A stretch of 64,000 bases of DNA from Aequorivita iocasae (GCF_016757735.1 NZ_CP068439.1:3188001-3252000), one strand, 5' to 3'; counted from the first letter of the stretch, positions 43,116-51,910 are shown. Made by a program: numbers and translations. Notes: generated by a model from the sequence alone, not told the origin.

Positions 43116-43676
43116 ATGACCACCTTAAAACCAGCCAAAGGACTTTTATTGGTCGCAGAACCTTCTATTATTGGAGACGTTTCCTTTAATCGTTCTGTGG
43201 TGCTTTTGGCAGAGTATAATGAAAGTGGGTCTGTGGGTTTTATTCTCAACAAACCCTTGCCGTACAAGCTTCGAGACTTTGTGCCAGAGATAAATTCCAA
43301 ACTTCCCGTTTTTAATGGCGGCCCTGTTGAGCAGGATAATTTATATTTTATCCATTGCATTCCAGAGATTATTCCAGATAGTATTGAAATTTCTAATGGT
43401 ATTTATTGGGGTGGTGATTTTAGCGCCATAATCGATTTATTAAAAGACGACAAATTGAATAAAAACCAGATACGTTTCTTTCTCGGTTATTCAGGTTGGG
43501 AAAGTGAGCAATTGGAGCAGGAACTGGAAGTAAACAGTTGGGTGGTAGTCCCCAATAATTACAATAATGCAATTATCGGCAAAACGAATATTAATTTTTG
43601 GAAAGAAAAAATGATTGAGTTTGGGGGAGATTACATTTTGTGGTCCAACGCTCCCGAAAACCCAAGTTTTAATTAA
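43116..43676 (+). CDS. YqgE/AlgH family protein
   Basis: 186 residues. N-terminal GLLLVAEPSIIGDVSFNRSVVLL and SGSVGFILNKPLP are the YqgE/AlgH signature; FFLGYSGWESEQLEQELEVNSW is the C-terminal block. A widely conserved cytosolic protein whose role (regulation of alginate genes in some species) is unproven here. Convergent with pabC, sharing its stop in a TTAA palindrome. Confidence 0.92.
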   Translation: MTTLKPAKGLLLVAEPSIIGDVSFNRSVVLLAEYNESGSVGFILNKPLPYKLRDFVPEINSKLPVFNGGPVEQDNLYFIHCIPEIIPDSIEISNGIYWGGDFSAIIDLLKDDKLNKNQIRFFLGYSGWESEQLEQELEVNSWVVVPNNYNNAIIGKTNINFWKEKMIEFGGDYILWSNAPENPSFN

Positions 43677-44518
43677 CCCATTCTAGCCTTTAAATTCAGC
43701 TTTTGCAGTAATACCTTCGCTGTTTCCTTTACAAATTCCTTTTTTCTATATTTTGTTACCGGAACAATTCCCTGAATGGTATTTGTGATAAAAAATTCAT
43801 CTGCTTTTTGTAGTTCAAAAGGCGAAATGGAGGCTTCCTCAAGTGAAAAATCTGGGATTAATTTTATGATAGCGATAAGCTGTTTGCGAATAATTCCGTT
43901 TAAACAACCATCCGTAAGTGGCGGAGTTTTAATTTTATTGCCTAAGACTATAAAAATATTTCCGTTCAGCGCCTCAACAATTTGCTTGTTTTCATTCAGC
44001 AATAGACAGTTTTCGTAATCGTTTTCTTTGGCGTAAATACTTCCCAAGATATTTATTAGCCTATTGTTTGTCTTCAACGTTGACAATAAGCCCGAATTAA
44101 TGTAATGGTCTTTAAAAAGTTCAATTTCACAATTTGCTTCGTTTAACTCATAAAATGGAGTTTTAAGTTTTTCACAAGAAATAACATATTGCACGTCATT
44201 GGTTTTTGGGGTATACTTTCCCCCGGTTTGCCTCCAAACAAGTAGCTTTATACGAAATGAATTCTTGTGGTTCTGTGAAGAATTGATGGTCCGCAATAGT
44301 TCTTCCTCTAAAAATTCCATCGTAAAATTCATGGGAATTTCCATTCGCAGAATTCGCATGGACGCCATCAACCGAAAATAATGGTCTTCCCAAAAACATA
44401 TTTTTCCTGAAGAAAAGCGCACGGTTTCAAAAACGGCATCGCCGTAGTTTAACCCTCTATTATCTATAGCCACTGATGCCTTAGCGGCAGTTATTAACGT
44501 TCCGTTTAAATTTACCAT
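43673..44518 (-). CDS. pabC: Aminotransferase class IV, probable aminodeoxychorismate lyase
   Basis: 281 residues, PLP fold type IV. AIDNRGLNYGDAVFETVRF opens the small domain; the lysine segment LSTLKTNNRLINILGSIYA holds the Schiff-base Lys; FFITNTIQGIVPVTKYRKK ends the core. PabC makes p-aminobenzoate for folate; branched-chain or D-amino acid aminotransferase relatives cannot be excluded. The ATG directly follows the T run of an intrinsic terminator, so access to the start is unusual. Convergent with yqgE. Confidence 0.8.
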   Translation of the reverse strand: MVNLNGTLITAAKASVAIDNRGLNYGDAVFETVRFSSGKICFWEDHYFRLMASMRILRMEIPMNFTMEFLEEELLRTINSSQNHKNSFRIKLLVWRQTGGKYTPKTNDVQYVISCEKLKTPFYELNEANCEIELFKDHYINSGLLSTLKTNNRLINILGSIYAKENDYENCLLLNENKQIVEALNGNIFIVLGNKIKTPPLTDGCLNGIIRKQLIAIIKLIPDFSLEEASISPFELQKADEFFITNTIQGIVPVTKYRKKEFVKETAKVLLQKLNLKARMG

Positions 44519-44545
44519 AAAAAAACCGTCCTTTTGAGGGACGGT
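44519..44545 (-). terminator. Terminator or attenuator touching the pabC start codon
   Basis: Minus-strand stem accgtcc / ggacggt (44525-44531 with 44539-44545), 7-nt loop, then six T ending exactly at the pabC ATG. It would end the START-like gene and leave pabC with almost no leader. Confidence 0.65.
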
Positions 44546-44572
44546 GCAAAGGTATTATATTTTAAAGGGATT

Positions 44573-44959
44573 TTAGACTGAACCCAAAATTGACTTTAAA
44601 TTGGAGATCATGTTTTCCCAAAGCATTTTCCCTTCTTCTACTTCGTCTTCTTCGGCAAAATCGGTAACCATCAATGAAACATCTTTGGTAATTTCGTCAA
44701 CCTGAATGCGGAGTTCAAAATAGAAGTCTTCCCCTTCATCTTCTACCCACCTAAATTTAATTCTCTCAGGGCTTTTTTTGCTCAGCAGCTTTGCCCGTTC
44801 CTCGCTTTCAGCCCAAATAAAAGTGTAATATTCACCCCGGGAATTTACATTGTCTGCGTACCATTCTGAGAGGCCGGACGGCGTTGATATATACTGATAT
44901 AAAAGCGAAGGGGAAACCTGAATGGGAAATTCCATTTCATATTTTATTTTATCTTCCAT
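44573..44959 (-). CDS. START-like SRPBCC domain protein
   Basis: 128 residues with the AHA1/START helix-grip pattern: EFPIQVSPSLLYQYISTPSGLSEWYADNV in the first third (a short part of this is EFPIQVSPSLLYQYIS), AESEERAKLLSKKSPERIKF in the middle, LWENMISNLKSIL in the last helix. Acidic. Family members bind hydrophobic ligands or, for AHA1, Hsp90; a Bacteroidota START-like protein of this length is common next to pabC. Function unknown. Confidence 0.8.
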   Translation of the reverse strand: MEDKIKYEMEFPIQVSPSLLYQYISTPSGLSEWYADNVNSRGEYYTFIWAESEERAKLLSKKSPERIKFRWVEDEGEDFYFELRIQVDEITKDVSLMVTDFAEEDEVEEGKMLWENMISNLKSILGSV

Positions 44960-45087
44960 AGTTCCTTGTTAGTTGATGCCCAATATATATATATTAATTT
45001 TAACCTCAAATGAAAGATTGAAAATTTTTCATTCAAATGAATTTGCTAAAAAGAGGAAATAATTTCAATAAAAACAGAAACTAATAT

Positions 45088-45117
45088 TTGCGACAGATAA
45101 TTTTGTTTCTATCTTTG
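45088..45117 (+). promoter_or_regulatory. tRNA-Met promoter
   Basis: TTG (45088-45090), 19-nt spacer, TATCTTTG (45110-45117). Exact consensus; the mature tRNA starts 37 nt further. Confidence 0.75.
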
Positions 45118-45154
45118 CAGCCGCTTAGACATAAAGTTTGGGCAAAATAAATAC

Positions 45155-45228
45155 GGCGAGGTAGCTCAGCTGGTTAGAGCGTCGGATTCATAACCCGGAG
45201 GTCGCGAGTTCAAGTCTCGCTCTCGCTA
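45155..45228 (+). tRNA. tRNA-Met (CAT anticodon)
   Basis: 74 nt cloverleaf: acceptor ggcgagg with tctcgct (two G-U pairs), D arm gctcagctggttagagc, anticodon loop ttcataa with CAT at 45189-45191, T arm gcgagttcaagtctcgc. The CCA end is not encoded. The D arm and 5' end differ from initiator tRNA expectations, so an elongator Met tRNA or an Ile2 (lysidine) type is possible; base pairing at the last anticodon-stem position is A-C. Confidence 0.93.
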
Positions 45229-45233
45229 CACAT

Positions 45234-45271
45234 AAATCCCCCAGGATTAACTCCTAAGGGGATTTTTTTTT
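45234..45271 (+). terminator. tRNA terminator
   Basis: aaatcccc (45234-45241) with ggggattt (45258-45265), an inner agga/tcct pair, then a run of T. Directly follows the tRNA. Confidence 0.85.
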
Positions 45272-45362
45272 GGATAAGTTTCAGATTGTAAAATTTATTA
45301 ATTCACTGACGTAAGAAATCCCTTTCGAAAACGATAAAATCTTCCTTTTGGTCGAAAATTTC

Positions 45363-45392
45363 TTGCGAGTATGCGCATAATTCTTACATTTG
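45363..45392 (+). promoter_or_regulatory. Promoter for the three-gene small cassette
   Basis: TTG (45363-45365), 19-nt spacer, TACATTTG (45385-45392). Predicted start about 85 nt before the ATG at 45483. It gives independent support that the small lipoprotein gene is real. Confidence 0.65.
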
Positions 45393-45482
45393 TTAAAATC
45401 TAGTTAATAAATAATTGAGCGACAGCCTTATATAGGCACTTTAAAGGTTTAACTTTACCCTTGAACTTTTAAAACCTATTAT

Positions 45483-45641
45483 ATGAAAAATTATTTATTT
45501 GCATTAGTAATGCTAGCAGGTCTAGCTTTTAGCTGTACCCCAGAAAACCAAATTAGCGATGAGCAACAAATCGACAAAGTCAAAATATGTCCGCCCGGAG
45601 ACCGAAACTGTAACGGGATTCCTGATAATCAAGAAGACTAA
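45483..45641 (+). CDS. 52-residue lipoprotein, cassette gene 1
   Basis: Lipoprotein signal with lipobox LAFSC (Cys about 18) and a short acidic mature part ending PGDRNCNGIPDNQED, which resembles a calcium-type Asp-rich turn (DxNxNGxxDxxED). No family recognised. Preceded by a consensus promoter. Its last 83 nt overlap, in another frame, the start of the next gene. Too short for a domain call; an exported small signal or anchor peptide is one reading. Confidence 0.6.
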   Translation: MKNYLFALVMLAGLAFSCTPENQISDEQQIDKVKICPPGDRNCNGIPDNQED

Positions 45642-46158
45642 AATAAGTTTTTACTTATTATTCCTTGCAATTGTAGCGGTCTTATCACCTTTCTTGCACA
45701 TTTTTTATATATTTAATGATAGAGAGGGCATATTTGGATTTACCTATATGTCCTCTTTTATGTACTCTCTTAGTCTTCCTCTTATGGCGATTTGTTCCGG
45801 ATTACTTTTAAAATTTGTTGCGCAACAAGTTTTGGAGTTTAGAATGTTTTTGACCTTTATAAGCCATTCATTTCTTTTCGTCGGAATATTTTTTATAATT
45901 TATACTTTAGTTCCGTTAACAGATTTTTCCACATCAATATATTTCATCTCTCTATTTATTCTTTCAGTAGCGCTTACTTTTGCTGCTCATTTTTTACACA
46001 GGGCTATATTTACCACAGAACAGCGCCTCAAAAAAATAATATCCAAACTTTTTGATTTTATAATTCTTGAAACTCCCCGCAAACACGTTTCAGAGGAAAA
46101 ACAGATTGATTATGTTATTTCCTATGAAAAAATCATTAACGAAATTGGGGACGAATGA
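45559..46158 (+). CDS. Four-helix membrane protein, cassette gene 2
   Basis: 199 residues from the ATG at 45559; no other start precedes the first membrane helix, so the 83-nt overlap with the lipoprotein gene is probably genuine. Four membrane segments (about 29-53, 65-92, 97-120, 124-148), then a ~45-residue charged cytosolic tail (EEKQIDYVISYEKIINEIGDE). No family recognised. Its TGA overlaps the next gene in ATGA. Location after a tRNA gene hints at acquired DNA, but no integrase is seen. Confidence 0.62.
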   Translation: MSNKSTKSKYVRPETETVTGFLIIKKTKISFYLLFLAIVAVLSPFLHIFYIFNDREGIFGFTYMSSFMYSLSLPLMAICSGLLLKFVAQQVLEFRMFLTFISHSFLFVGIFFIIYTLVPLTDFSTSIYFISLFILSVALTFAAHFLHRAIFTTEQRLKKIISKLFDFIILETPRKHVSEEKQIDYVISYEKIINEIGDE

Positions 46159-46301
46159 AACATACATTAATCAACCTTACCAAACTCCGAATTGCCGGTA
46201 TGCTTTCCGAAGCCGCACGACAAGAGGTGGAACAAAAAATTCTGGAAATTCCGGAAGAGAAAACCACCAATACTAATGATCCAACAATTAGTTTTGGTTA
46301 A
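46155..46301 (+). CDS. 48-residue soluble protein, cassette gene 3
   Basis: Starts in the ATGA overlap with the membrane protein stop and runs 48 residues (KLRIAGMLSEAARQEVEQKI in the middle, acidic Thr/Asn-rich tail). A soluble helical small protein translationally coupled to the membrane protein. Unknown function; it ends 10 nt before convergent hisS. Confidence 0.55.
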   Translation: MKHTLINLTKLRIAGMLSEAARQEVEQKILEIPEEKTTNTNDPTISFG

Positions 46302-46311
46302 GACTAAATTT

Positions 46312-47685
46312 CTATTCCGAAAGTATTTGACTTAATTCTGTGAAGCTTACTTGGGATTGGTCACCGCTTTTCATGTTCTTAAGCGTGAAAGACTGAGCGT
46401 TCATCTCTTTTTCGCCAGCCAGTACAGTAAATGGAATATTTCTTTTATCGGCATAGCCCATTTGCTTACCCATTTTAGTGGCATCGGGATACAATTCAGT
46501 TTTTATCCCAGCATTGCGCAAACCAGTTATTGCCTTCATAGCGTACAATGCTTCCTTCTCTCCAAAATTTATAAAAAGTGCCTTACTGTTTTGTGAAACC
46601 GTTTCGGGAAAAAGATTCAACTCTTCCAAAACCAAATAAATACGGTCCAACCCAAATGAGATTCCCACCCCACTCATCTCCTTCAATCCAAAAATTCCGG
46701 TTAGGTCATCATATCTTCCGCCGCCGCCAATACTGCCCATACTTACTTCGGCAGGAGCCGCGACTTCAAAAATAGCACCCGTGTAATAATTCAATCCGCG
46801 CGCAAGCGTAACGTCAATATTCAGAGAGGCTGTCTGTAGGCCGAGCACTTCAATATTTTCTGTAATAAACTCTAACTCTTTTACGCCTTTCATTCCCATT
46901 TGTGAGCCCCTAAGTAAATCTTTTAGGGAATTCAACTTTTCTTCATTGTTTCCTTTAAAAGAAAACAATGGTTGCAGTTTTTGGAGTGCTTCATCAGAAA
47001 TACCTTTTTCGCGCATTTCCCTTTTCACGCCTTCCTCCCCTATTTTATCGAGCTTGTCCAAAGCCACCGTAAAGTCAATCAATCTGTCTTCGGCGCCAAT
47101 GGTTTCTGCTATACCACTCAATACTTTTCGGTTGTTGATTTTAATGGCCACATCCTTTAGACCGAGTTTGTTGAAAACAGCATCGTACAATTGTACAAAT
47201 TCTACTTCCTGCCAAAGTGAAGTGGAGCCCACCACATCTGCATCACACTGAAAAAACTCACGGAAACGACCTTTTTGAGGTCGGTCGGCACGCCATACAG
47301 GTTGTATTTGGTAGCGTTTAAAGGGAAAGGTGATTTCGTTTTGGTGTTGCACTACATAGCGAGCAAAAGGAACTGTTAGGTCGTAGCGGAGGGCTTTTTC
47401 AGAAATTTTTGAAGTTATTTTATTACTATCTTTTTCGGAATATAATTTCTCGTTTACTTTGGAAAGAAAATCGCCACTGTTCAAAATCTTAAAAATCAAT
47501 CGGTCGCCCTCTTCGCCATATTTTCCCATCAAGGTTTCACTGTTTTCAAAGGAAGGCGTTTCAATGGGTTGAAACCCGAACAATGAAAATGTTTCCTTAA
47601 TTACATTGAAAATATAATTGCGACGCGTAACTTCTTCAGGATTGAAATCGCGCGTACCTTTTGGGATGGATGGTTTTTTAGACAA
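46312..47685 (-). CDS. hisS: Histidyl-tRNA synthetase
   Basis: 457 residues, class II synthetase. Class II motif 2 ([19 protein letters not shown]) and histidine-specific [14 protein letters not shown] (histidine A motif) are clear. C-terminal anticodon-binding domain ([23 protein letters not shown], shown here in part as [15 protein letters not shown]). Charges tRNA-His. Single gene, convergent with the small cassette. Confidence 0.95.
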   Translation of the reverse strand: MSKKPSIPKGTRDFNPEEVTRRNYIFNVIKETFSLFGFQPIETPSFENSETLMGKYGEEGDRLIFKILNSGDFLSKVNEKLYSEKDSNKITSKISEKALRYDLTVPFARYVVQHQNEITFPFKRYQIQPVWRADRPQKGRFREFFQCDADVVGSTSLWQEVEFVQLYDAVFNKLGLKDVAIKINNRKVLSGIAETIGAEDRLIDFTVALDKLDKIGEEGVKREMREKGISDEALQKLQPLFSFKGNNEEKLNSLKDLLRGSQMGMKGVKELEFITENIEVLGLQTASLNIDVTLARGLNYYTGAIFEVAAPAEVSMGSIGGGGRYDDLTGIFGLKEMSGVGISFGLDRIYLVLEELNLFPETVSQNSKALFINFGEKEALYAMKAITGLRNAGIKTELYPDATKMGKQMGYADKRNIPFTVLAGEKEMNAQSFTLKNMKSGDQSQVSFTELSQILSE

Positions 47686-47834
47686 GATTTTCAGGTTTTT
47701 ATTTGATTAGGCAAATATCCTAAATATTAATGAAGTTTGCCACAATAAGATTGGTGTAAAAAATTAATTGACTCATGGTTATTCTGTAACTTTATTGCCC
47801 ATTTGCTGTCTAACGGTTAACACAAATTAAAAAT

Positions 47835-49076
47835 ATGTTTTCACTTTTCCGGGAAAATGTTCGAATTGCGTTGGATTCCATTAAAAGCCAACTCTTAAGG
47901 ACCATTCTTACTATTGTTATTATTGGAATTGGCATCTGGGCGCTTGTTGGCATTTTGAGTGCCGTGACGGCGCTTGAAAATACTATTTCGGGCAACTTTG
48001 CCTCCATGGGCGCCAATACTTTCAATATTCAGCAATACGAATTTTCGGTACAAACGAACAATAGTGGAGAAAGAGAAAAGATAAATCCTATTATTAGTTA
48101 CAACGATGTTCGGGAGTTTATTGATAAATATGAATTTCCACACACCCAAACCTCCCTTTCTTTTCAAGGAACATCAACTGCCGAAGTAAAATACGGTTCC
48201 GAAAAAACCGATCCCGAAGTACAGATTTACGGTGTAAATGAAAACTATTTGGAAAACACCGGAACGGAAATTGACAAAGGTCGAAATTTCACCATTTTTG
48301 ATATCCAGAATAATAATAAAGTATGTTTAATAGGCGCTGATTTTGTAAAAAACCTATTCGAAAATGAAGACCCCATAAACAAGACCATTAGCATTCGCGG
48401 GGTTAAATTTAAAGTAATCGGTTTGTTGGAATCAAAGGGGTCTACTTTTGGGAACAATCAGGATTTAAAGGTTTTGATTCCAGTTCAGGTGGCTCGCGGC
48501 ATTTTTACACAGCCCAATATTAATTACAACTTAAGTGTAAAGGTTGACGACAAACAAATGATGGAAGCCGCACAGGATGAAGCCATCATTACTTTCAGAA
48601 ATATTCGCGGTTTGAATCCTGTGGAAGAAAATAATTTTGGCATTGAGCGTAGCGACGATTTAATAAACCGTATTGCAACGATTACGGGCTATTTGGAAGC
48701 AGCGGCTTGGATAATTAGCATTATAACCATTCTGGGATCTTCCATAGCATTAATGAATATTATGTTGGTTTCGGTTACGGAACGAACCCGGGAAATTGGT
48801 GTTCGCAAAGCTTTGGGAGCAAAACGTTCTACCATTTCTACCCAATTTTTTATGGAGACAATTGTTATTGGCCAATTTGGAAGTGTCCTCGGAATTATCC
48901 TCGGAATTTTAACCGGATTTGCATTTGCAAAAATCTTCAAATTTGATTTTACACTCCCGTGGGCCGCAATTATCTGGGCTACCATCATCACTTTTATAGT
49001 TGCAATAATTGCAGGCTCCTATCCTGCTTCCAAAGCGGCGCGATTGGACCCAATTGAAAGTTTGCGTTATGAATAA
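47835..49076 (+). CDS. MacB/FtsX-type ABC transporter permease
   Basis: 413 residues: N-terminal membrane helix (about 21-45), a large periplasmic MacB_PCD domain (about 50-270), and three C-terminal helices (about 280-400) with TEYGYxxG-free FtsX core, including LMNIMLVSVTERTREIGVRKALGAK and ending ASKAARLDPIESLRYE. No ATPase gene is adjacent, so it works with one encoded elsewhere. Likely exports lipoproteins or peptides; substrate unknown. Confidence 0.88.
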   Translation: MFSLFRENVRIALDSIKSQLLRTILTIVIIGIGIWALVGILSAVTALENTISGNFASMGANTFNIQQYEFSVQTNNSGEREKINPIISYNDVREFIDKYEFPHTQTSLSFQGTSTAEVKYGSEKTDPEVQIYGVNENYLENTGTEIDKGRNFTIFDIQNNNKVCLIGADFVKNLFENEDPINKTISIRGVKFKVIGLLESKGSTFGNNQDLKVLIPVQVARGIFTQPNINYNLSVKVDDKQMMEAAQDEAIITFRNIRGLNPVEENNFGIERSDDLINRIATITGYLEAAAWIISIITILGSSIALMNIMLVSVTERTREIGVRKALGAKRSTISTQFFMETIVIGQFGSVLGIILGILTGFAFAKIFKFDFTLPWAAIIWATIITFIVAIIAGSYPASKAARLDPIESLRYE

Positions 49077-49157
49077 TATAGAAAATTACAAATAACAAAT
49101 TCCAAATCCCAATCATATTCAATTTTGGATTTGAGGAATTTTAACCGGTGCTTTTTA

Positions 49158-49631
49158 TTATTCGCTCAACAAGTCGCTGAAATACGTATAAAGCTCTCCT
49201 TTGGTTATTACCGAACCTTGCTGTATCAAAACGAAAATATCTTTGTTGCGGTCATCAGTAATTGCTTTTGTGGATGTATATAAGTTTACCGAATCGTCGT
49301 GGAGATTTTGCTGAAGCCATTTGTAACCGTATTCTGTGGTAATGTCAATACTATCATCATCAATCTTTATTGCGATTAATTCCATAAATGCTTCGGAAAC
49401 ATGGAAAAGCATAAGTTGTTTGGGTGAAATGTGTTCCAAATACTTCACTTTATTTATTACTCCTTCCCAAATTAGGTCACTGAAAACATCAAGCTCCTGT
49501 TCGGCGACATCTGGTTTTTCAATCTTTAACTTCTTCCATTCATCAGCGGTGATGGACTGTGTGGCCAAGAAATTTATGAATTCTTGGTGCAGTTCTTCAA
49601 ACTGCTCTTTTGTTAATCTTGCATATTTCAT
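49158..49631 (-). CDS. DUF6495-like protein
   Basis: 157 residues from MKYARLTKEQFEELHQEFI; two upstream in-frame Met codons (49634 and 49673) are possible but add unlike residues. Core blocks KPDVAEQELDVFSDLIWEG and SPKQLMLFHVSEAFMELIAIK resemble the Bacteroidota family I know as DUF6495, sometimes labelled histidyl-tRNA synthetase because of genomic position. Cytosolic, function unknown. I am moderately sure of the family name. Confidence 0.65.
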   Translation of the reverse strand: MKYARLTKEQFEELHQEFINFLATQSITADEWKKLKIEKPDVAEQELDVFSDLIWEGVINKVKYLEHISPKQLMLFHVSEAFMELIAIKIDDDSIDITTEYGYKWLQQNLHDDSVNLYTSTKAITDDRNKDIFVLIQQGSVITKGELYTYFSDLLSE

Positions 49632-49727
49632 CATTAAATAATTTTTTGATAAAGCGGAAGATGGAATGCCCAATATAAGTATTCTGTTTGTTTATTATTT
49701 TCAAAGGGCATTTCATGAAGTTTATAA

Positions 49728-49763
49728 AAAAATAAAACCTTTCCCGTAAACGGGAAAGGTTTA
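49728..49763 (-). terminator. rpsF-rpsR-rplI operon terminator
   Basis: aaacctttcccg (49735-49746) with cgggaaaggttt (49751-49762), loop of four. On the minus strand it ends in a long T-rich run, about 20 nt after the rplI stop. Confidence 0.87.
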
Positions 49764-49783
49764 TAAACAATTAATCGTGTTAC

Positions 49784-50329
49784 TTAGTTTACTTCTTCCG
49801 AATTAGCTTCTTCAGAAGTAGTCTCTTCAGATTTAGCTTCTGCCTTTGGCTTCGCTTCCGGTTTTGATTTTGCTACAGGTTTAGCTTCAGCAACCACTTC
49901 AAAAGTGAAGTTGCTTATCACATCTCTGTGAAAGCGAATAGTGGCATCGTAAGGCCCGGTACGCTTAATGGCCCCGCCGGCAATCGTGATATACTTTTTC
50001 TCGATGGAAACACCTTCTTTTTCAAGGGCATCTGCAAGGTCAGCGTTTGTTACAGAACCAAACAATTTATCGCCTTCGCCTGTTTTGGCGGTAATTTTAA
50101 TTTCAAGGCCGTTGAGTTTCTCAGCCTGGGTTTTGGCTTCGTCCACAACTTTCTTTTCTTTAAAGGCACGTTGCTTCAAAGTTTCAGCCAATACTTTTTT
50201 TGCCGAAGGGGTTGCAAGTACTGCGTGCCCTTGTGGAATCAAAAAGTTTCTTCCGTAACCGTTTTTTACAGTTACCACATCATCTGTAAATCCCAGATTT
50301 TCTACGTCTTTTTTTAATATAAGTTCCAT
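49784..50329 (-). CDS. rplI: Ribosomal protein bL9
   Basis: 181 residues. N-terminal MELILKKDVENLGFTDDVVTVKNGYGRNFLIPQG is the L9 start (a short part being LGFTDDVVTVKNGYGRNFL), then the long connecting helix and the C-terminal domain (AKTGEGDKLFGSVTNADLAD). The last ~33 residues add an Ala/Lys/Glu/Ser-rich acidic-basic tail not present in E. coli (148 residues). Last gene of the rpsF-rpsR-rplI operon. Confidence 0.95.
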   Translation of the reverse strand: MELILKKDVENLGFTDDVVTVKNGYGRNFLIPQGHAVLATPSAKKVLAETLKQRAFKEKKVVDEAKTQAEKLNGLEIKITAKTGEGDKLFGSVTNADLADALEKEGVSIEKKYITIAGGAIKRTGPYDATIRFHRDVISNFTFEVVAEAKPVAKSKPEAKPKAEAKSEETTSEEANSEEVN

Positions 50330-50345
50330 ACTGTTCTCTGGTTTT

Positions 50346-50642
50346 TTATTTTAATAAATCGGCTACGTAAGGCATAAGTGCCAAATGGCGTGCTCTTTTA
50401 ACGGCCACGGCCACTTTGCGCTGATACTTTAATGAAGTTCCGGTAAGTCTTCTTGGAAGGATTTTACCTTGCTCGTTCACAAATTTCAATAAGAAATCTG
50501 GATCCTTATAATCAACATATTTAATACCAGACCTTTTGAACATGCAATATTTCTTGGTCTTGTTGGTCTCTATGTTAAGCGGGGTAAGATATCTTATCTC
50601 TCCGTCTTTTTTTCCTTTTGCTTGTTGTTGTAATGTAGCCAT
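50346..50642 (-). CDS. rpsR: Ribosomal protein bS18
   Basis: 98 residues. [40 protein letters not shown] and [10 protein letters not shown] are the S18 core. A small N-terminal extension precedes it. Sits 16 nt before rplI and 3 nt after rpsF, the usual order in bacteria. Confidence 0.96.
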   Translation of the reverse strand: MATLQQQAKGKKDGEIRYLTPLNIETNKTKKYCMFKRSGIKYVDYKDPDFLLKFVNEQGKILPRRLTGTSLKYQRKVAVAVKRARHLALMPYVADLLK

Positions 50643-50645
50643 AAT

Positions 50646-50984
50646 TTAAGCTGATTTTTTATTGCGGTTTCTTCTTTTTTCTGCCCACGCAATTGCGTGC
50701 TTGTCGAGGCTCACTGTAAGGTAACGCATAAAACGTTCGTCCCTTTTAAATTCAGTTTCAAGTTCGTGTACTACTTCACCGTCAACGGTGAATTCAAAAA
50801 GGTGATAAAACCCACTTTTTTTGTTCTGGATTGGGTAAGCAAGTTTTTTCAAGCCCCAATTTTCTTTGGATATCATCTTAGCACCTTTAGAAACAAGAAG
50901 ATCTTCGTATTTCTTTACTGTTTCCTTTATCTGATCTTCAGATAAAACGGGATTTAAGATGAAAACAGTTTCGTAATGATTCAT
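50646..50984 (-). CDS. rpsF: Ribosomal protein bS6
   Basis: 112 residues from MNHYETVFILNPVLSEDQ. The in-frame ATG at 51068 is rejected because the promoter lies between it and this start. S6 blocks: ENWGLKKLAYPIQNKKSGFY and the FKRDERFMRYLTVSLDKHA end. Opens the operon with bS18 and bL9. Confidence 0.96.
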   Translation of the reverse strand: MNHYETVFILNPVLSEDQIKETVKKYEDLLVSKGAKMISKENWGLKKLAYPIQNKKSGFYHLFEFTVDGEVVHELETEFKRDERFMRYLTVSLDKHAIAWAEKRRNRNKKSA

Positions 50985-51038
50985 AAAAAATCTATTAAAA
51001 TTAATGTTTAAAACCTTGGCTTTCTGCCAAAGAGGGTG

Positions 51039-51068
51039 CAAAAATAATACTTTATTTGGTATAATCAA
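51039..51068 (-). promoter_or_regulatory. rpsF operon promoter
   Basis: Minus strand TTG (complement of 51066-51068), 19-nt spacer, TATTTTTG (complement of 51039-51046). Start near 51033 gives about 50 nt leader to the rpsF ATG at 50984. Confidence 0.75.
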
Positions 51069-51196
51069 ACCTTATTTTGAATTGTCTTCAGAAAAAGCAA
51101 TTATAGACGAAGTGCGCATTTATTTCGATTAAAATCAAAAAAAGTTGCATTTCATCGATTATTTGCATATCATTGCCTTAAGCAAAACCTACTATT

Positions 51197-51910
51197 GTGG
51201 AAAAAACAATTTTGAAATGTGCAATTGTAGATGATTCTACATTGCAAAGGCTTTCCATCGTGAAGCTGATACAAATGCATCCATCCCTTGAACTTGTGGG
51301 GGAGTACAAAAATGCTATTGAGGCCAAAATGGGCCTTGCCTCTACTGAAATCGACCTGATCTTTTTGGACATAGAAATGCCCATTCTTTCTGGATTTGAT
51401 CTGCTGGACGACATCCAAAGAAAGCCACAAGTAATTTTTGTTACCGGAAAAACAAAATATGCTTTTAAAGCTTTTGATTATGATGCCGTAGATTATCTAC
51501 GGAAACCTATCGCAAAGGATCGTTTTTTAAACGCAGTTCACAAAGCAATTACAAATTATAAGCTGAAAAATGAAGAAGGTTTTGACGATGAAGATTTTAT
51601 CTTTGTAAAAAGCAACCTGAAAAAAAGAAAAGTTTTTCTGAACGAACTTCGCTATATCGAGGCTCTAGGTGATTATGTGAAACTGGTAACCGAGCATGAG
51701 TCCCTCGTGGTGCTTTCCACCATGAAAGCCTTTCAAGCACTGCTACCGAATGAACGTTTCCTGAGAATCCACAAGTCTTACATAGTGAATTTAGACAAGG
51801 TGCAACGCTACAATAGCAAAACTATAGAGTTGGACAAAGACCAGTTGCCGTTGAGCAGAAACAGAAAATCTGACTTGGTTGAAGCTTTGGCCGCAACGCA
51901 GAACGCCTAA
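51197..51910 (+). CDS. LytTR-type response regulator
   Basis: 237 residues starting at GTG (51197). Receiver domain with the phospho-accepting Asp58 in LIFLDIEMP, the Lys in FVTGKTKYAFKAFDYDAVDYLRKP, then a LytTR DNA-binding domain (about 135-235) with FLRIHKSYIVNLDKV. No sensor kinase is adjacent. Regulates genes at LytTR operators; targets unknown. Convergent with priA, stops overlapping by 4 nt in CTAA. Confidence 0.92.
   Translation: MEKTILKCAIVDDSTLQRLSIVKLIQMHPSLELVGEYKNAIEAKMGLASTEIDLIFLDIEMPILSGFDLLDDIQRKPQVIFVTGKTKYAFKAFDYDAVDYLRKPIAKDRFLNAVHKAITNYKLKNEEGFDDEDFIFVKSNLKKRKVFLNELRYIEALGDYVKLVTEHESLVVLSTMKAFQALLPNERFLRIHKSYIVNLDKVQRYNSKTIELDKDQLPLSRNRKSDLVEALAATQNA

Noticed and set aside
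45155-46301. tRNA-Met as an integration site for the small cassette
   Set aside because: No integrase and no direct copy of the tRNA 3' end further on was noticed.
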